NCBI GenBank assembly: GCA_015143295.1
Contig: CM026554.1
Span: forward strand, 51,210,627-51,274,626
DNA: 64,000 nucleotides
Direction: 5' to 3'
Origin: Tetracentron sinense
Lineage: Eukaryota; Streptophyta; Magnoliopsida; Trochodendrales; Trochodendraceae
Within the stretch, counting starts at the first letter, position 1; each line of letters opens with the position of its first letter. Below are positions 1 to 11,529 of the stretch, piece by piece. The notes below the pieces were generated by a model. The model was given only the letters and a program-made list of their open reading frames with translations. It was not told where the DNA came from and did not search any database. A program made the position numbers and the translations under genes.

Positions 1-196
1 ATCGCGAATTTTAGGTGTGCCAAATTATTCAAGAATTATCGAATTATTCTTGAATTATTGGCAAATTTATCGGGAAAGCAAACTGCTTATTTTGTATATT
101 ATCTAATCAAACCGTTGGATATATTTTTATAATTATTTATTTTTCTTGAACTTGACCCTTGCCGAATTATTCCTGAACCCCGAATTTGTCACTATG
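1..196. mobile_element. hAT-type MITE, right part (cut by window edge)
   Basis: The right end reads TTTGTCACTATG and the body is built from iterated GAATTATT/AATTATTC motifs. The same end and motifs recur in the element at 45262-45579, which has 8-bp target duplications. It lies in the intron before the phosphatase exon. The left end is outside the window, so its own target duplication cannot be checked. Confidence 0.55.
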
Positions 197-318
197 TATA
201 CAGCAGAGTCAGGGAGAACTTAAGTAGTATGGCTGTGTATGAACTCACAGGCTCTGCTACTCACTTATTATCTAACATCTAAATAAAAAATTTCACTGTT
301 TAATGTTTTTCATACCAG

Positions 319-1548
319 GTTGGAAACGATGCAGGAGGATGGAGTATGACTCACAGCTTTATCTCACGGGATAAGGATGCAGATGAGACATTTGCATTCT
401 TATTCGGAGACATGGGGACTGCAACCCCATACTCAACCTTTCAGCGTACACAAAAGGAAAGCAAATTGACCATGAAATGGGTCCTTCGTGACATCGAGCA
501 GCTCGGTGATAAGCCCACCTTCATTTCTCACCTCGGTGATATCAGCTATGCAAGAGGTTACTCATGGTTGTGGGACACATTTTTCACTCAAATCGAACCT
601 GTTGCCGCCAAGGTCCCATATCATGTCTGCATTGGCAATCACGAGTATGACTGGCCATTACAGCCTTGGAAACCCGACTGGGCCAAGACAATTTATAAGA
701 AGGATGGGGGTGGTGAATGTGGGGTGCCATACAGCTTCAAGTTCCACATGCCTGGGAATGCTTCAGTACCAACTGGGATGCGTGCCCCTTCTACCTGGAA
801 CCTTTACTACTCTTTTGACGCCGGGGTTGTGCATTTCTTGTATATGTCAACTGAGACTGATTTCCTCCCTGGGAGCAAGCAGTACAACTATATCAAGCGC
901 GACTTGGAAACCGTTGATCGAAAAAAGACCCCTTTTGTTGTTTTTCAAGGCCATCGTCCTATGTACACAACGAGCAGCAATTTCAAAGACGCCCCACTGA
1001 GAGAGAGAATGCTTGTCCATTTAGAACCTCTGTTTGTAAAGTGCAAGGTGACCGTTGCACTATGGGGTCATGTTCACAGGTATGAGAGGTTCTGTCCAAT
1101 GAAGAACTTCACCTGTGGGGGCATTGGCCTCGATGGAGAAGATGGGGAGGATTTACCAATCCACATAGTGATTGGAATGGGAGGACAAGACTGGCAACCC
1201 ATTTGGACACCAAGGCCCGACCACCCTACAGACCCAGTCTTTCCTCAACCTGGTCAATCTTTGTACCGTTCAGGCGAGTTTGGCTACACCAGACTTGTTG
1301 CAACAAAGGAGAAGCTAACAATTACTTATGTAGGAAACCATGACGGGGAACCGCACGACATGGTGGAGATCCCAGCACCAGTTCGAGATCTCAATGTTTT
1401 TGATGAGGAGAAGCTAATCCTTACTTCTGTAGAAAACCACATTGGGGAGCTGAATGACTTGGTGGAGGTCCCGACGTTTAGCCAAGTTCCCCATAGTGAT
1501 GACCATGATGATGTTGGTGGTGATGCTTTAGTGGTGGAATCTGCATGA
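319..1548 (+). CDS. PAP2: purple acid phosphatase, PAP2/PAP9-like, 3' exon (partial, prematurely ended)
   Basis: This is the terminal exon of a metallophosphoesterase of the purple acid phosphatase family. It begins after a splice acceptor (ACCAG, ending at 318) and reads VGNDAGGWS before the Met codon at 346; the first exon lies upstream of the window. Counting from that Met, all five metal-binding blocks are present: GDMG (21-24), GDISYARGY (64-72), GNHE (97-100), GHRPMY (202-207) and GHVHRYER (241-248). The family member PAP2 in Arabidopsis is held on the outer membranes of chloroplasts and mitochondria by a C-terminal hydrophobic tail. Here the frame ends at 1548, because a 25-bp tandem duplication (1522-1571) shifts it just before that tail, which lies out of frame at 1571-1708. 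A 99-nt in-frame duplication also repeats the EKL..T.V.NH.GE..D.VE segment (about 1306-1404 and 1405-1503). Family assignment is firm; whether the truncated protein is functional is unknown. Confidence 0.9.
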   Translation, partial: VGNDAGGWSMTHSFISRDKDADETFAFLFGDMGTATPYSTFQRTQKESKLTMKWVLRDIEQLGDKPTFISHLGDISYARGYSWLWDTFFTQIEPVAAKVPYHVCIGNHEYDWPLQPWKPDWAKTIYKKDGGGECGVPYSFKFHMPGNASVPTGMRAPSTWNLYYSFDAGVVHFLYMSTETDFLPGSKQYNYIKRDLETVDRKKTPFVVFQGHRPMYTTSSNFKDAPLRERMLVHLEPLFVKCKVTVALWGHVHRYERFCPMKNFTCGGIGLDGEDGEDLPIHIVIGMGGQDWQPIWTPRPDHPTDPVFPQPGQSLYRSGEFGYTRLVATKEKLTITYVGNHDGEPHDMVEIPAPVRDLNVFDEEKLILTSVENHIGELNDLVEVPTFSQVPHSDDHDDVGGDALVVESA

Positions 1549-1571
1549 TGCTTTAGTGGTGGAATCTGCAT
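1522..1571. repeat. 25-bp perfect tandem duplication ending the PAP2 frame
   Basis: Two identical 25-nt units lie head to tail at 1522-1546 and 1547-1571. As 25 is not a multiple of three, the second copy is shifted and a TGA forms at their junction (1546-1548). Reading from a single copy would continue into the hydrophobic tail. Confidence 0.95.
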
Positions 1572-1708
1572 GGTCTTGGTATGTGAAAGCGGGGTGTATC
1601 TTGGGGCTTGGGGCTTTTGTTGGGTATTCTCTTGGCTTCATCTCTCATTCCAGAAGAAGGACTTCCTCCAGAACTAGCTTGATTCCTATGAAAGGCGAGG
1701 AAGTATGA
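1571..1708 (+). pseudogene. out-of-frame PAP2 membrane-anchor tail
   Basis: In the frame set by the second 25-bp copy, 1571-1705 encodes 45 residues followed by TGA (1706-1708). It starts WSWYVKAG, continues with a hydrophobic Gly-rich run (CILGLGAFVGYSLGFI), then has a basic SRRRTSSR patch and ends MKGEEV. That layout matches the C-terminal tail I recall for Arabidopsis PAP2, ending near KNEET. In this sequence it is 3'UTR unless the duplication is absent from the mRNA. Confidence 0.85.
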
Positions 1709-1950
1709 GCGCTAATCTGCAGAAAATGACTCATCCAAGGATACTGGTTAGAAATTACTGCTTTCCCTTGATTTTCACCATGCATATTTTGAATTCCGAA
1801 TCTCATTTGAGGTGCTTGGGATTTAGATGTCACAAAATAATTCTATCCCACTGTCTAAGTAAGCTGAGAGTGAACCTGTGATTTTAATGTGCAATCTTGC
1901 ATCTTGTAACCCTTCAGCAGCTTGTAAATACAGCTTTATTTCTTTATTGG

Positions 1951-1956
1951 AATAAA
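1951..1956 (+). terminator. probable poly(A) signal of the phosphatase gene
   Basis: AATAAA lies about 400 nt after the stop, in T-rich 3'UTR-like sequence. The cleavage site is not determinable. Confidence 0.45.
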
Positions 1957-2257
1957 TAGGCATTGTCTCAATGTGATTTTGGGTTCATGTTAAATGAAAC
2001 TTCAGGCATTAATATTTGTTTCTCCTTACTAATTGTTATCAAGCCGTTGGAATCATTATCCTAGTACAGTTTGGGAAGGTTATTCACATGTATATACATG
2101 TTCCTGATCTCTATAATGTCGGGTTTTCTGAATTCAACTCATCCTTCTTCCTCTGTTCTTTTGAACTAATTTGGAACTATTACATCAAATGAGATATGAA
2201 CTGCCGTATCAAATGTGGAGCTCTTTCGTACTTGAAAATGTCTTCCAAACAAATGAG

Positions 2258-2260
<3 letters not shown>

Positions 2261-2300
<40 letters not shown>
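2261..2300. repeat. (AT)20 microsatellite
   Basis: Twenty uninterrupted AT dinucleotides. Confidence 0.95.
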
Positions 2301-2304
<4 letters not shown>

Positions 2305-2984
2305 TGACTGAAATTTTTAATTTTGAGCTATCTGATAATATCAGATGAAATCCTATTATTTTCTTTTAATTTATTATATATGCATTACTCCAATAATTCA
2401 AACCATTTGGCAATAACGATATTTACATAATCAAAATTTTGTTATTTCTTTATTATGTCGTGGTTGTTTTTATCACAAGTTGACTTGGTCTGGAAGTGCT
2501 CAATAGCTCTATGTGCTGAGTTCTTTCACTCTTTTCATTTGTACTGTGGGGATTTTGATATTAAATAAGAGAACCTTTTTTTCGTTTTATTTTCTGAGTT
2601 ATTCTTTATAGGTTGTATCTTCATCTGGAGTGATATCCATCAAAGTATACTAACAAGTCTTGCCGGTGGTTAATGTCTTTTCTTATTGCACCTTGAGTTG
2701 ACTTTATTACATTGAGAAATCAATTTGTTGTGGATTCATTTTATATATCTTGAGTTTCATTTTCATACAATTTCTTCTTGTACTAGATGATTTAAGCTTT
2801 TGATGGTTACTTTCCAAGTATGGGGCACGATTTCGATTGGTGCAAGTCTTTCCTGATGTCTTTTTCATAAGGCCTTTTCGATTAGTACCTTTTTTTTGGG
2901 GTTGGAAAGTGATAGCACCTTTAGGTATGTTAATCTTTTGAATTGAGGAAAATTCAAGTGCATTCATATCAATATGGGAGTAAC

Positions 2985-3165
2985 CCTGTTAAAGCCGCAG
3001 TGGCACATGTAGTGGGGTGAGGAACCTGTCTTTGACAGTATATAAGAGACAGAAGAAAGAGAAGAATGTGAATGCCCCACTAGGGGTAGTTCTGAGGTTC
3101 AAATCCCCTCTTGGTAAGGTTGGGAAAGCCTGAAGCTTCTTCTGTACCAATAAAAGAAACCCAAG
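2985..3165 (+). mobile_element. possible tRNA-derived SINE
   Basis: It contains a B-box-like GGTTCAAATCCCC (about 3097) preceded by CCACTAGGGGTAG, and ends in an A-rich tail (AATAAAAGAAACCC). No target duplication or second copy was found, so this is tentative. Confidence 0.3.
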
Positions 3166-4188
3166 AATGCTCTTACTAAAGTATAAAACTAAATAAGTTT
3201 CTTATGTTTATATTGCTGATCAGATATGAATTCTCAACCATTAAACCGATTAGAGAACCACAGGGCTAGGTTAGAAGGCAGTATCATTCTTTTCTATCAT
3301 CCACACAACTGGTGGTAGGACTAGTATTATTCATGAACCTCATGTGTATCCCAAGGCTTGTACACCGTTAATACTGCTTGCAATGAGAGCTGTAACCCAC
3401 AGATTATTGAGACCTGCCTAGTAGTTCTTGTTATACTGTGGCGACAAATTGACCCAATGGTTGATTCTTGTCATCCAGTCTTCTGCATTGTTTTCTGTAG
3501 TTGAAGAACATCTGCACGATCTCGAGAAAAATAAGAGTCCACAAATTTTGCCTAGATATGTTATGAAACCTCTCATATTTCTCACCACTTGTAGATGTCC
3601 TTGGTCCTCTATGGCTTTACTCTCTTCCTGGGATTCCTCTTATTCTAATTGACTATAACATGTATTGTGCGGCTTAACAGATAAATTGGTATGAGTATGG
3701 ATATTTCTATTCTTTTGTCGTGGTGGTTGTTCGAGAAAATTAATTTCTTACACGGATTATTGATGAAGAGACAGAAATTGGGAAAGGATAATGAAGCTGC
3801 TGCAATGTTTCTTGAGGTTCTTCCTGGTGAAATTTTTTTCTGAGGTTCCGGGTATTATCATGTACATGTTTCCTGCTTTGATTTTTGATAATCCACTAGT
3901 AAATTTAGTCCTAGGAATTTTTTTAAGTGGTTGCTATGCTCAAAGTTCCTCCAATCCTCCCTTGGGAGGGTGGGCTATCCACATTACATTCCTATGGATG
4001 TTAATTTAATGCTTATATATCTTTTTATTTCAAAATCACACTTCAAAACCTCTTGTTTAAATTTTCTGATGATCTCTGCCTATAATCCGATTGTATTTGC
4101 TGAGACAACTGCCTTTTTTTCTTTTTTTCTAAAACACTACTGAGGAACCCATGAGAAAGGTTTTTTTTTTGTTTCAAACACTACTGGA

Positions 4189-4872
4189 TGTTAGGGTTTT
4201 TCTTATTAAATAAAAACCCATGTGGTCTGGCGCAATCCTTAGTTTTCAAAACTCGGATTGTATTGCTGTCAATAGAGAATGTTAAGGTTAATGGGTCCCA
4301 CTAAAGAGATGTGATCAAACAGAGACTCTTTAAGTGTTATTAAAGCTAACAACATGGTCAGGGTTGACGACCGTTAGATCTTTGGTGTGATCCCTCTTAG
4401 CCCTTGGATCTTATGATGGGTAGGGTTCCAAGGGTATATAAAGCAAAGAGGGGGCCCCTCTTTTCTCTTACGTCATTGAGAAGCCCCATTGAATCAGACC
4501 TAAGGAGAAAAGAGAAGACTCTTCTCATCCCTCTCAAGCGCCGAAAAACCCAGCGTCACATCGTGAAGGGAATAAGGAAATTCCAGCGAAATGTATGAGA
4601 TTATCAATTTCAATCCATCTCTGTTTTGATTATGAATTCTAGAAAAATTTATCGCATGGTCTAGATCTAGGATTTGAATAATCTTGTTTAGGTTTAACAT
4701 GATATTATTTTGAATCCCAGCACTGGAAACCCATGAGAAAGGTTTATTTTCCTCTTCTTCTTTTTTGGTGGGGGAAGGTCATTGGACTCTCCCTCTGGCC
4801 TCTAATTTTGTAGCTTTTCAATGGGGTGTTTTCAATTCGCTTCTAACAGATAGAAATTATCTTCAATCCACA
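4189..4872 (+). mobile_element. LTR-retrotransposon remnant: probable 5' LTR with primer-binding site
   Basis: The block starts TGTTAGGG, has a TATA-like GGTATATAAAGC near 4434, and ends CCACA. It is followed at 4875 by TGGTATCAGAG, the initiator-Met tRNA primer site typical of plant LTR elements. No gag or pol homology follows. The element is a broken fossil; family undetermined. Confidence 0.45.
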
Positions 4873-5185
4873 AATGGTATCAGAGGAAGCACATAAAATG
4901 TCATTGTTATGAATAATAGGGATGGGAGCTGCACATGGGCCTGGCCTGCCTGATGGGTTTCGATCTTGGGCCTAACTTTTAGCCCATTAAAATAATTTAC
5001 CAAAGTTTTAACTAGTAATAACTAATATGCATAAGCCTGGGCAAAACCGCAAAACACCTGAGTTTGACTCAAGCTGCCATTGGGCCCCTACTGTCCTGGG
5101 CCAAGTCAATCTAGGTCTGGCCCATGTTTTTTCCCTTAAAAAAAGGGTCCAATCCCAGCATAACTCACCTTACAAATAACGCATC
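4789..5185 (+). repeat. dispersed repeat block, copy 1
   Basis: This block spans the last part of the LTR-like sequence and the DNA after it. It is clearly homologous to 6590-7241: both share CTTCAATCCACA, ACATAAAATG, CACATGGGCCTGGCCTGCC, GCCTGGGCAAAA, GGCCAAGTCAATCTAGG and CAGCATAACTCACCTTAC in the same order. Confidence 0.75.
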
Positions 5186-5319
5186 ATGTTTTGGTATGAA
5201 AGTTGGCCCTCAACATTTTTTTTTTTTTGGTATACTTGGCCCTCCCAATTTTTTTTGTTTTATACAGTATATATAGTGGCCCCTCAATTTTTTGTCATTT
5301 ATATAGTGGGCTCTCCAAT

Positions 5320-5595
5320 GGAGTCCAGTTATGCCTTTAAGTCGCCACATGTCCCTATTGACATTCCTTACACACTTTAACTATGGTTAAAATTCACCGA
5401 CTCTTAGGGTTCACCTACTTATTCTTGGTTCTTAGAAAAAAATTTAATTTTTTTTTAACCTTTAGGAGTTAGTGAATTTTAACTAGGGTTGAATGTTTTT
5501 TTTTTAAAATCAAGGATGGGTGGGGTGAATCTTAACCACAGTTAAGGGTATCAATAGGGACACATGGGCGTGGCGACCTCAATGACATTACCGGG
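5320..5595. mobile_element. foldback MITE of the TCGCCACRTGTCCC family
   Basis: The two arms are imperfect inverted repeats. The left arm has GGAGTCCAGTTATGCC then GTCGCCACATGTCCC. The right arm ends in GGGACACATGG and GGCGACCTC followed by TTACCGGG. The loop is T/A-rich. Related arms recur at 17198-17555, 44.1-44.4 kb, 62.36-63.4 kb and elsewhere. Shared inner motifs are TTAAGATTCACCCACC and CCTTGGTTTTT. Confidence 0.6.
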
Positions 5596-6589
5596 AAAAA
5601 AAAATCTCAAAAAAAATAAATTACCCCAAATTTTTTTTCTCGGGGGGCTAAGCCCCCAAGTTCCATACCCTCAAATCCATTAATTTTTTTATACTTGTAT
5701 TTCGGCCCCCAATGAAAAATTTCTGGCTCTGCCCTGCACACAAACACTCTCATGGTCGTATGCCCAGTACAGTGCTCCATCATGTAATTTTGTGAACGTA
5801 CAGTCTGTGTGGGTTTATGATTATCATTTAACTCACACTCCAAACACACACACCTAATCAAACCTACGGTAATAGCTAAGGTGCCATAAGGGTAGATCCA
5901 CACACACTCCAAACACATGTTGAACTCTCATGGTCGTATGCCCAGCACAGCGCTCCATTATATAATTTTTCGAACATACAGTGCGTCTCTAATCTAAATA
6001 AGTAATGGACATGTTAATCATATGTAGCATACTACCAGATCAGTATTTTTCGCCGTGGAAAACAATCTCTACAATTCCTCAATTCATTTCCCCCACAGCC
6101 TAATTTCACCTGTTAATCACTTATTGGAAAAAAAATCTAAGATCTCTAACTATCCATATCTTTGGTTATGTAAGATTTTTCTACGTAAGCACATGTAAGC
6201 CTGTGAACAAGATATTCCATACAACTGTTTCAGGCATCAGGGATTCAGGATACGATGGATCCGAAGTGGGGTTTCTTGAAAAAACAAGATCCGTCTCTCC
6301 TTCACTTTCCTTTCTTACTTTTTTCTGGAATTATTAAATTATGGGGTTTTTGCATATGAGTTGCTGCATTCTTTCTACTTTGCAAATACACTAAACAGTT
6401 TTGTAAATTAACTCATTGTTTTCTAATAGTTTGACAAAGAGCCTCAACCCAGTTCCGTTAGACTTTTGTCTATATTTGTTAATCAAATGACTATTATATC
6501 CTTAAGAGACTTCATAACCTTACAAAGTCCCTTTAACTTCTCTTGAACTATGGTTAATAAATTTTAGTCATTTTCATTTTATTTTGTCG

Positions 6590-7241
6590 CTTTTCAAAGG
6601 GTTGTTTTCAGTTCTCTTCTAATAGATATAAACTATCTTCAATCCACAATTCCCGAGGAACGATTTCTCGTTCCGTTTCTAGGATGCATTTGGTATGGTG
6701 CGTTTCTTTCGCTATTGGAATCGTTTTTAAGGAACAAAAAAAAGTTGATCCTCCTTTCGGAACTGAATGATTTCTCTCGGGCCTGATAAATAAAAAAATC
6801 GAGCATTAAAAAAGACTCCTATTAGTGAGTTCTCCATTTTTAGAATCAGTTTCTAATTTGGAACGATGTCAAACACCACATAAAATGCCATCATTATAAA
6901 AATTTGGGAGGGGGTTGCACATGGGCCTGGCCTGCCTGATGAGTTTCGATCTTGGGCCCAACTTTTAGCTCATTAAAATAATTTTACGAAAGTTCTAACT
7001 AGGGTCCAATAGTATGCATTAGCCTGGGCAAAAGCCAAAAAACACTTGAGTTTGAAGCTTGCCTTCCAAAAAAAAAAGCTTGCCTTCCAAAAAAACAAAA
7101 ACAGTTGAGTTTGACTCAATCTGCGATTGGGTCCTTACTGTCTTGGGCCAAGTCAATCTAGGTCTGGCCCATGTTTGCCCCAAACAAAAACCATTTGGTG
7201 GTGGGGGGGAGGCAACCCCAGCATAACTCACCTTACAAATG
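6590..7241 (+). repeat. dispersed repeat block, copy 2 (with insertions)
   Basis: This is homologous to 4789-5185 but longer. About 230 bp unrelated to copy 1 follows CTTCAATCCACA and ends just before CACATAAAATG (about 6647-6877), and an AAGCTTGCCTTCCAAAAAA unit is doubled near 7062-7096. The inserted stretch has hAT-like character (ATGCATTTGGTATGG near one end) but I could not prove inverted ends. Confidence 0.7.
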
Positions 7242-7609
7242 GGCCCTAAGGACTACATGCCCCAAATTGAGAAGCTTTTGTTCTTGCAATTGTGCATATA
7301 CAAATTATAATTGCAAGTAATCAGGTGGAGACCGGAGATCTCTTGGTCAGAACCGAATGGTGGGACTCGTCAGTTGTACTCCGTATATAAACATGCAGTT
7401 TTGTTATAATGAGTTTTATTTGTTATAATGAGTTTTATTTGACAGGAGTGAGTTAGTGCAAACTGAAGTGTAAAAGGTGAGAGAAAGGCACTAATTAATT
7501 ATAGAAAAATTATGCCTTCCAATTCTAACATAAGTAGATGCGGGGCGGCCTTAGGCACTTCTTTCTTGGCAAAGGACAATTAAGTACTAGTAAAATCCTT
7601 CTAGATTAT
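7242..7609. other. intergenic, nothing recognised
   Basis: No coding frame or transposon end is visible. A TTATAATGAGTTTTATTTG unit is tandemly doubled at about 7404-7441. Confidence 0.5.
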
Positions 7610-7826
7610 GAATTAGTCTAGGGATACTCTCAAGGTGTACTCCCAAATATATTCCCAAATCCTAACCATTTATCTCAGTTGTTAAACGGTTAAGATTAGA
7701 GCTGAGGTGACATTAGAAAAGACAAAATAAGTCAACTCAAATCCTGGCCTTTAGTGGTTGGTTATAAACGGTTAAGATTAGGGAATAAATTTGGGAGTAT
7801 ATTTGGGAGTACCCATAGACTGATTC
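7610..7826. mobile_element. Mutator-type MITE with 9-bp target duplication
   Basis: The inverted ends start GAATTAGTCTAGGG and (reverse complement of the right end) GAATCAGTCTATGGG, and extend for about 50 bp. Perfect 9-bp direct repeats CTAGATTAT flank it at 7601-7609 and 7827-7835. A 9-bp duplication is the Mutator hallmark. Relatives lie at about 32848-33053 and 60078-60216. Confidence 0.85.
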
Positions 7827-7835
7827 CTAGATTAT

Positions 7836-8542
7836 ACCTTAGTGAGAATCGGATGGATGTAGAAGCGAGGACAGTATGCCAAATCAGTCATTAGGATGCC
7901 ACATCAGCCATTAGGGTTAGAGTTGGTATATCTAACCTAACCTTAATAGGGAAACAACAGTCAACCAATTTAACCCTAACAATAATTGTTGGTTCTAGTT
8001 CCTAATGTGACTATGATTCTCTTCAGTTGATCTAGATTCCCTCGAGATTCTAGCTTGTAACAATTCAAGTAGGGCTGTCAAAGGATGTAAGGCCAGGGTT
8101 TGCCCAGCCCTGCCCTTATTTATAAGAGTAGAGCCCTAGCTTAGCCCTGCCTCAAGGACTAGGGCCAAACCAAGCCAGAAAGGAAAGTGGATAGTTGTTT
8201 TTATTATATGATTTAACGAATTTTTTTTTCTACATTGACAATCAACCTATCGTGAAAGTTGAAACCCTCATCATTATTTGGGCTTGGGACGGGCAATGCA
8301 ACAAAACCAGCACATCAGGGAGTTAGAGAGAGATGGGATTTAAGACTCTTGAGGGAGACCAGAGAGTTGGGAGAGAGACAATTGAGTGGTAGAGAATAGA
8401 GATATTCAATTAGGGTTATATGAGAGATGGTGTTAGTAAATCACTATCTTAACCCCAAAATCAAAATGTGTATATAGGATAATTTTAATATTAATATGTT
8501 ATATACATTAATAATTATATATATTATATCTTATTTATCTTT
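7836..8542. other. intergenic; left end of a hAT-like repeat near 8073
   Basis: TAGGGCTGTCAAAGG near 8073 opens sequence full of GCCC/AGGGC motifs (GCCCAGCCCTGCCC, AGCCCTGCC). ATTGACAGCCC at about 12954 could be the matching right end, with the Helitron and solo LTR nested between them. I could not find a target duplication. Confidence 0.35.
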
Positions 8543-8961
8543 TCTTTACTAATATAATGCGAGAGGCATGCGTAGATGATTTTTCTGAAATTCCCAAACT
8601 ACCCTTATATACCAACAAAACATTGATTTAATATTTTACTTTAATTCCCAAACTACCCCTCGCATTTGATTTAATGTTTTACTTTAATTCCCAAATTACC
8701 CCTTGCCATCTATTTATTTAGAATTACAGCCAATCGTGATTGAACTCGGGGAGAGTTCAATCGGACCCGCGGATTAACATGTGTCCCTTTTAACTCCTAT
8801 TAATTGTGGTTAACTCCTTCCCCTTGCTCTCACGTGCATTGCACGTGCCACTAGCGAGTTCAATCGCACCCACGAGTTAACACTTGTCTCTTTTAAATCC
8901 TATTAACTGATGTTAACTCCTTCCCCTCGCTCTCACGTGCATCGCATGTGCCACCCGCTAG
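8543..8961 (+). mobile_element. non-autonomous Helitron-like element
   Basis: The 5' end resembles other copies here (TCTTTACTAATATAATG). The 3' end has the palindrome CACGTGCATCGCATGTG followed by CTAG and host T. Inside, a unit of about 100 bp carrying TCACGTGCATTGCACGTGCC is duplicated, giving two successive hairpin plus CTAG ends (about 8855 and 8961). The 5' host base is not the expected A, so the start is uncertain. Confidence 0.45.
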
Positions 8962-9019
8962 TTATGTATAATAGGTATTGGAGGGCTGGCCAGGGAGGCA
9001 TAGTAGGGCCCTGGCCCTG

Positions 9020-11118
9020 TGTAGAAATCCGAATTTATTATTCTTAATGTTTGTGAACTTTATTAAATGCTATGAAAACATGTGTTTAATTGTTTAATGT
9101 ATTTAAGCCTATAAATTTAATGCGAAATGTAGTGATTTTAAAACCCAAATAAAATGCTAAATTCAAGTCGTTTTGAGGTTAAATTGCATGAAAAGAAAGA
9201 AAATCAAAAAATAGCAAAAGAGTTAAAAAAAAAAAAATCGCCAGCAATCGATCGCCCAAAACACCGTTTGGCGGTGGATGTACGCAATCTCTCTTATTGT
9301 GGAGTCCCTAGGGCTCCCAACACTATATATACCCCTTTTAGTCGTGGATTGGGGGTTTTGAAAGATCCCTAAAGCTTTTTAGACCCAAAAGAGAGTGAGA
9401 GAAGAGATTTTTTAGAGATCCAAGAGGGGAGATTAAAGACTTTTCAAGGAGAAATGGCGAAAAAGTGTAGATCAACCTCATTCGCAAGTGTATGATCGTA
9501 GGGAAACGATCGTGAGAGGTAAATATAACTTCATTCCTTTCAATATAGTGATGATGATATAAAATTATGAAAGTGATAGATCTAAAGTAAGAACAAGCAA
9601 GATTAAGCATATATGTGATGTTTTTAAATTATGATTTCGTATAAAAAAATATATATGACGTTAGAAAGAGTGTTTTAATCATGATCTTCTTATGAAAAAA
9701 ATATATATGATGATTTTGAGAATGCTTTAAACCACGATTTCCTCATAGAAATTATATATGATGTTTAGAGAGTTTAAATTTATGATTTCCTAAAGATGTT
9801 CTTGTGATTTAATTATTATATCAACAAGGGGAAAGAGAATGATCTTGTGGTTTATTGTGTGATGAAGAATGGAGGAAGTGATGATGGTTAAATTTGATGG
9901 AGTGATTCTATGTTGTTTTGAAATTATAGTATGTTATAAACTAGGATTTTGAGAGATTAATTTAATTAAAATTATGTATTGGAAATTGAGACATGATGAA
10001 TTAAATTGTCCCTATCTTTGTTGTCGAAAACTTGATAAACCCATATTTTATGTTGATCAATTATAAGAAATTCTACATGCTTAAATTGTGAATGATTTAT
10101 AATTATCGTTATTTCACTCGCACTTATTCACGAAATTGGACATAAACAAGTATGATAATAAGAAACAAGATGACAAGTATTATGCAAGTATACAAGGACA
10201 CAAGCATTATGCATGATTGAGTTTTGCACTGATCAAGTACCCACAGGCCTATGATCAAGGCAAGACTAGCCGTATACACCGGATAATGTGTAGACAAGCC
10301 GTATACACCAGATAATGTGTAGACAAACCGTATGCACCGGATAATGTGTATATTGTGTGGTACCTCAGAAAGTAGGGTATATGTTAGTCTCTACCCAATA
10401 TATGGGGTAGAGTTATATTAAGTTATTGCATTCGTATGTTGTTGGATAAATTCACGAACAAGAAAATAAGTAAGATAAACAAGAGAAATAAGCACAAGTG
10501 ATCATATGTAAGAATCGAAATTTAATTATGCTTCCGTACTCTGAATTGTTATATGTTTACATGTTATGTTGAAATCTTAAACCATGTTCATATTAAATAT
10601 CGTTATATTGTTAGATAGGATTTTGTATATACGCTGGATAACTTGTTACTCAGCCGATGACTATTGTTGTCGGCAGGTTATAGTTTTGATACCAGTGCTC
10701 CAGGACATTGAGAGGAGGAAGAGTACGAGGAGGAGCAAGAAGAGCCAGCAGGTGATTACCCTGATGGAGAATGAAATTTGGATTGCTGGCCATACTCCGA
10801 ACATTAGTTCCATTAGATCACTAGTATTTTGGATTTTGAATTTTGAATTTTAGACCTTGTAATAGATTAATTTTGGATTTATAGTTAGTTTGAATTTATG
10901 ATTGAGGATTCATAGACGATGATTTTAAATTGATTATGATGTCTTAATATTTATTTCAAATATTGGACTTGATTAACATTTAATTGAAGAGAAAAAAATT
11001 TTAGGTCCATGTTTTTAGAATTGCCTTAAATGCTGTATGACAGGAAGTTATGAAATTAATGTTTTAAGTCACGTGCCAAAGTCTCACATTAAGTTAGGTG
11101 GGATTTTGGGGCGCGACA
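9020..11118 (+). mobile_element. solo LTR, probably Ty3/Gypsy (2.1 kb)
   Basis: A 2099-bp block begins TGTAGAAATCC and ends GGGGCGCGACA. Exact 5-bp target duplications CCCTG flank it at 9015-9019 and 11119-11123. No internal region or second LTR is present, so this is a recombination-derived solo LTR. The length and the GGGGCGCGACA end suggest a chromovirus (Del/Tekay-like) LTR; that family call is inference. Three 29-bp tandem units lie inside (10263-10349). Confidence 0.85.
10263..10349. repeat. 3 x 29-bp tandem repeat inside the solo LTR
   Basis: The units start at 10263, 10292 and 10321. Each runs AGACAAGCCGTATACACC then GGATAATGTGT, with one to three differences. Confidence 0.9.
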
Positions 11119-11529
11119 CCCTGTCCTTTGTAGCGGCCGACACCCTCATTTGAGGTAGGGCTTTAAACTGAAAGGGCTGGGCCAAGCTAGACACCCACAT
11201 TTGAGTAGGGCTATAAACAAATAGGATTTAGGTCTGATCTAATTTGATATGAAATGCGATCCAATTAAAAAAACCTAACAAATTCTATAAATATCTTTAA
11301 AACTATATTTTAATTTAAAAAATATTGGTAATCTATACTATAATGGGAAGTGATTGAAAACTCTAGATAGTATCTAATATCGAGAGCTCAGCTGCTAGAT
11401 TGACAATCTCATGGTGTTAAGCATCATGTGGGGCCCACCATTTCATGCACATGCGCCTTTGAGCCGCTGGATTTTAAACGGATAGCCAAGCTCTTGATAG
11501 TAGGTATTATCGAGAGATTTCAATCGCTT

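Larger units (their letters stand above)
1960..4188. other. intergenic stretch without a recognisable gene
   Basis: AT-rich DNA with no frame showing coding character. It holds an (AT)20 run at 2261-2300 and a SINE-like segment near 2985-3165. Nothing else is recognised. Confidence 0.6.

Noticed and set aside
5607-5918. Minus-strand open frame of about 100 codons
   Set aside because: It runs through repeat DNA containing CAAACACA repeats, has no domain signal and no splice or promoter context.
10263-10349. CRISPR-like array
   Set aside because: The repeats are head to tail without spacers and lie in a plant LTR.
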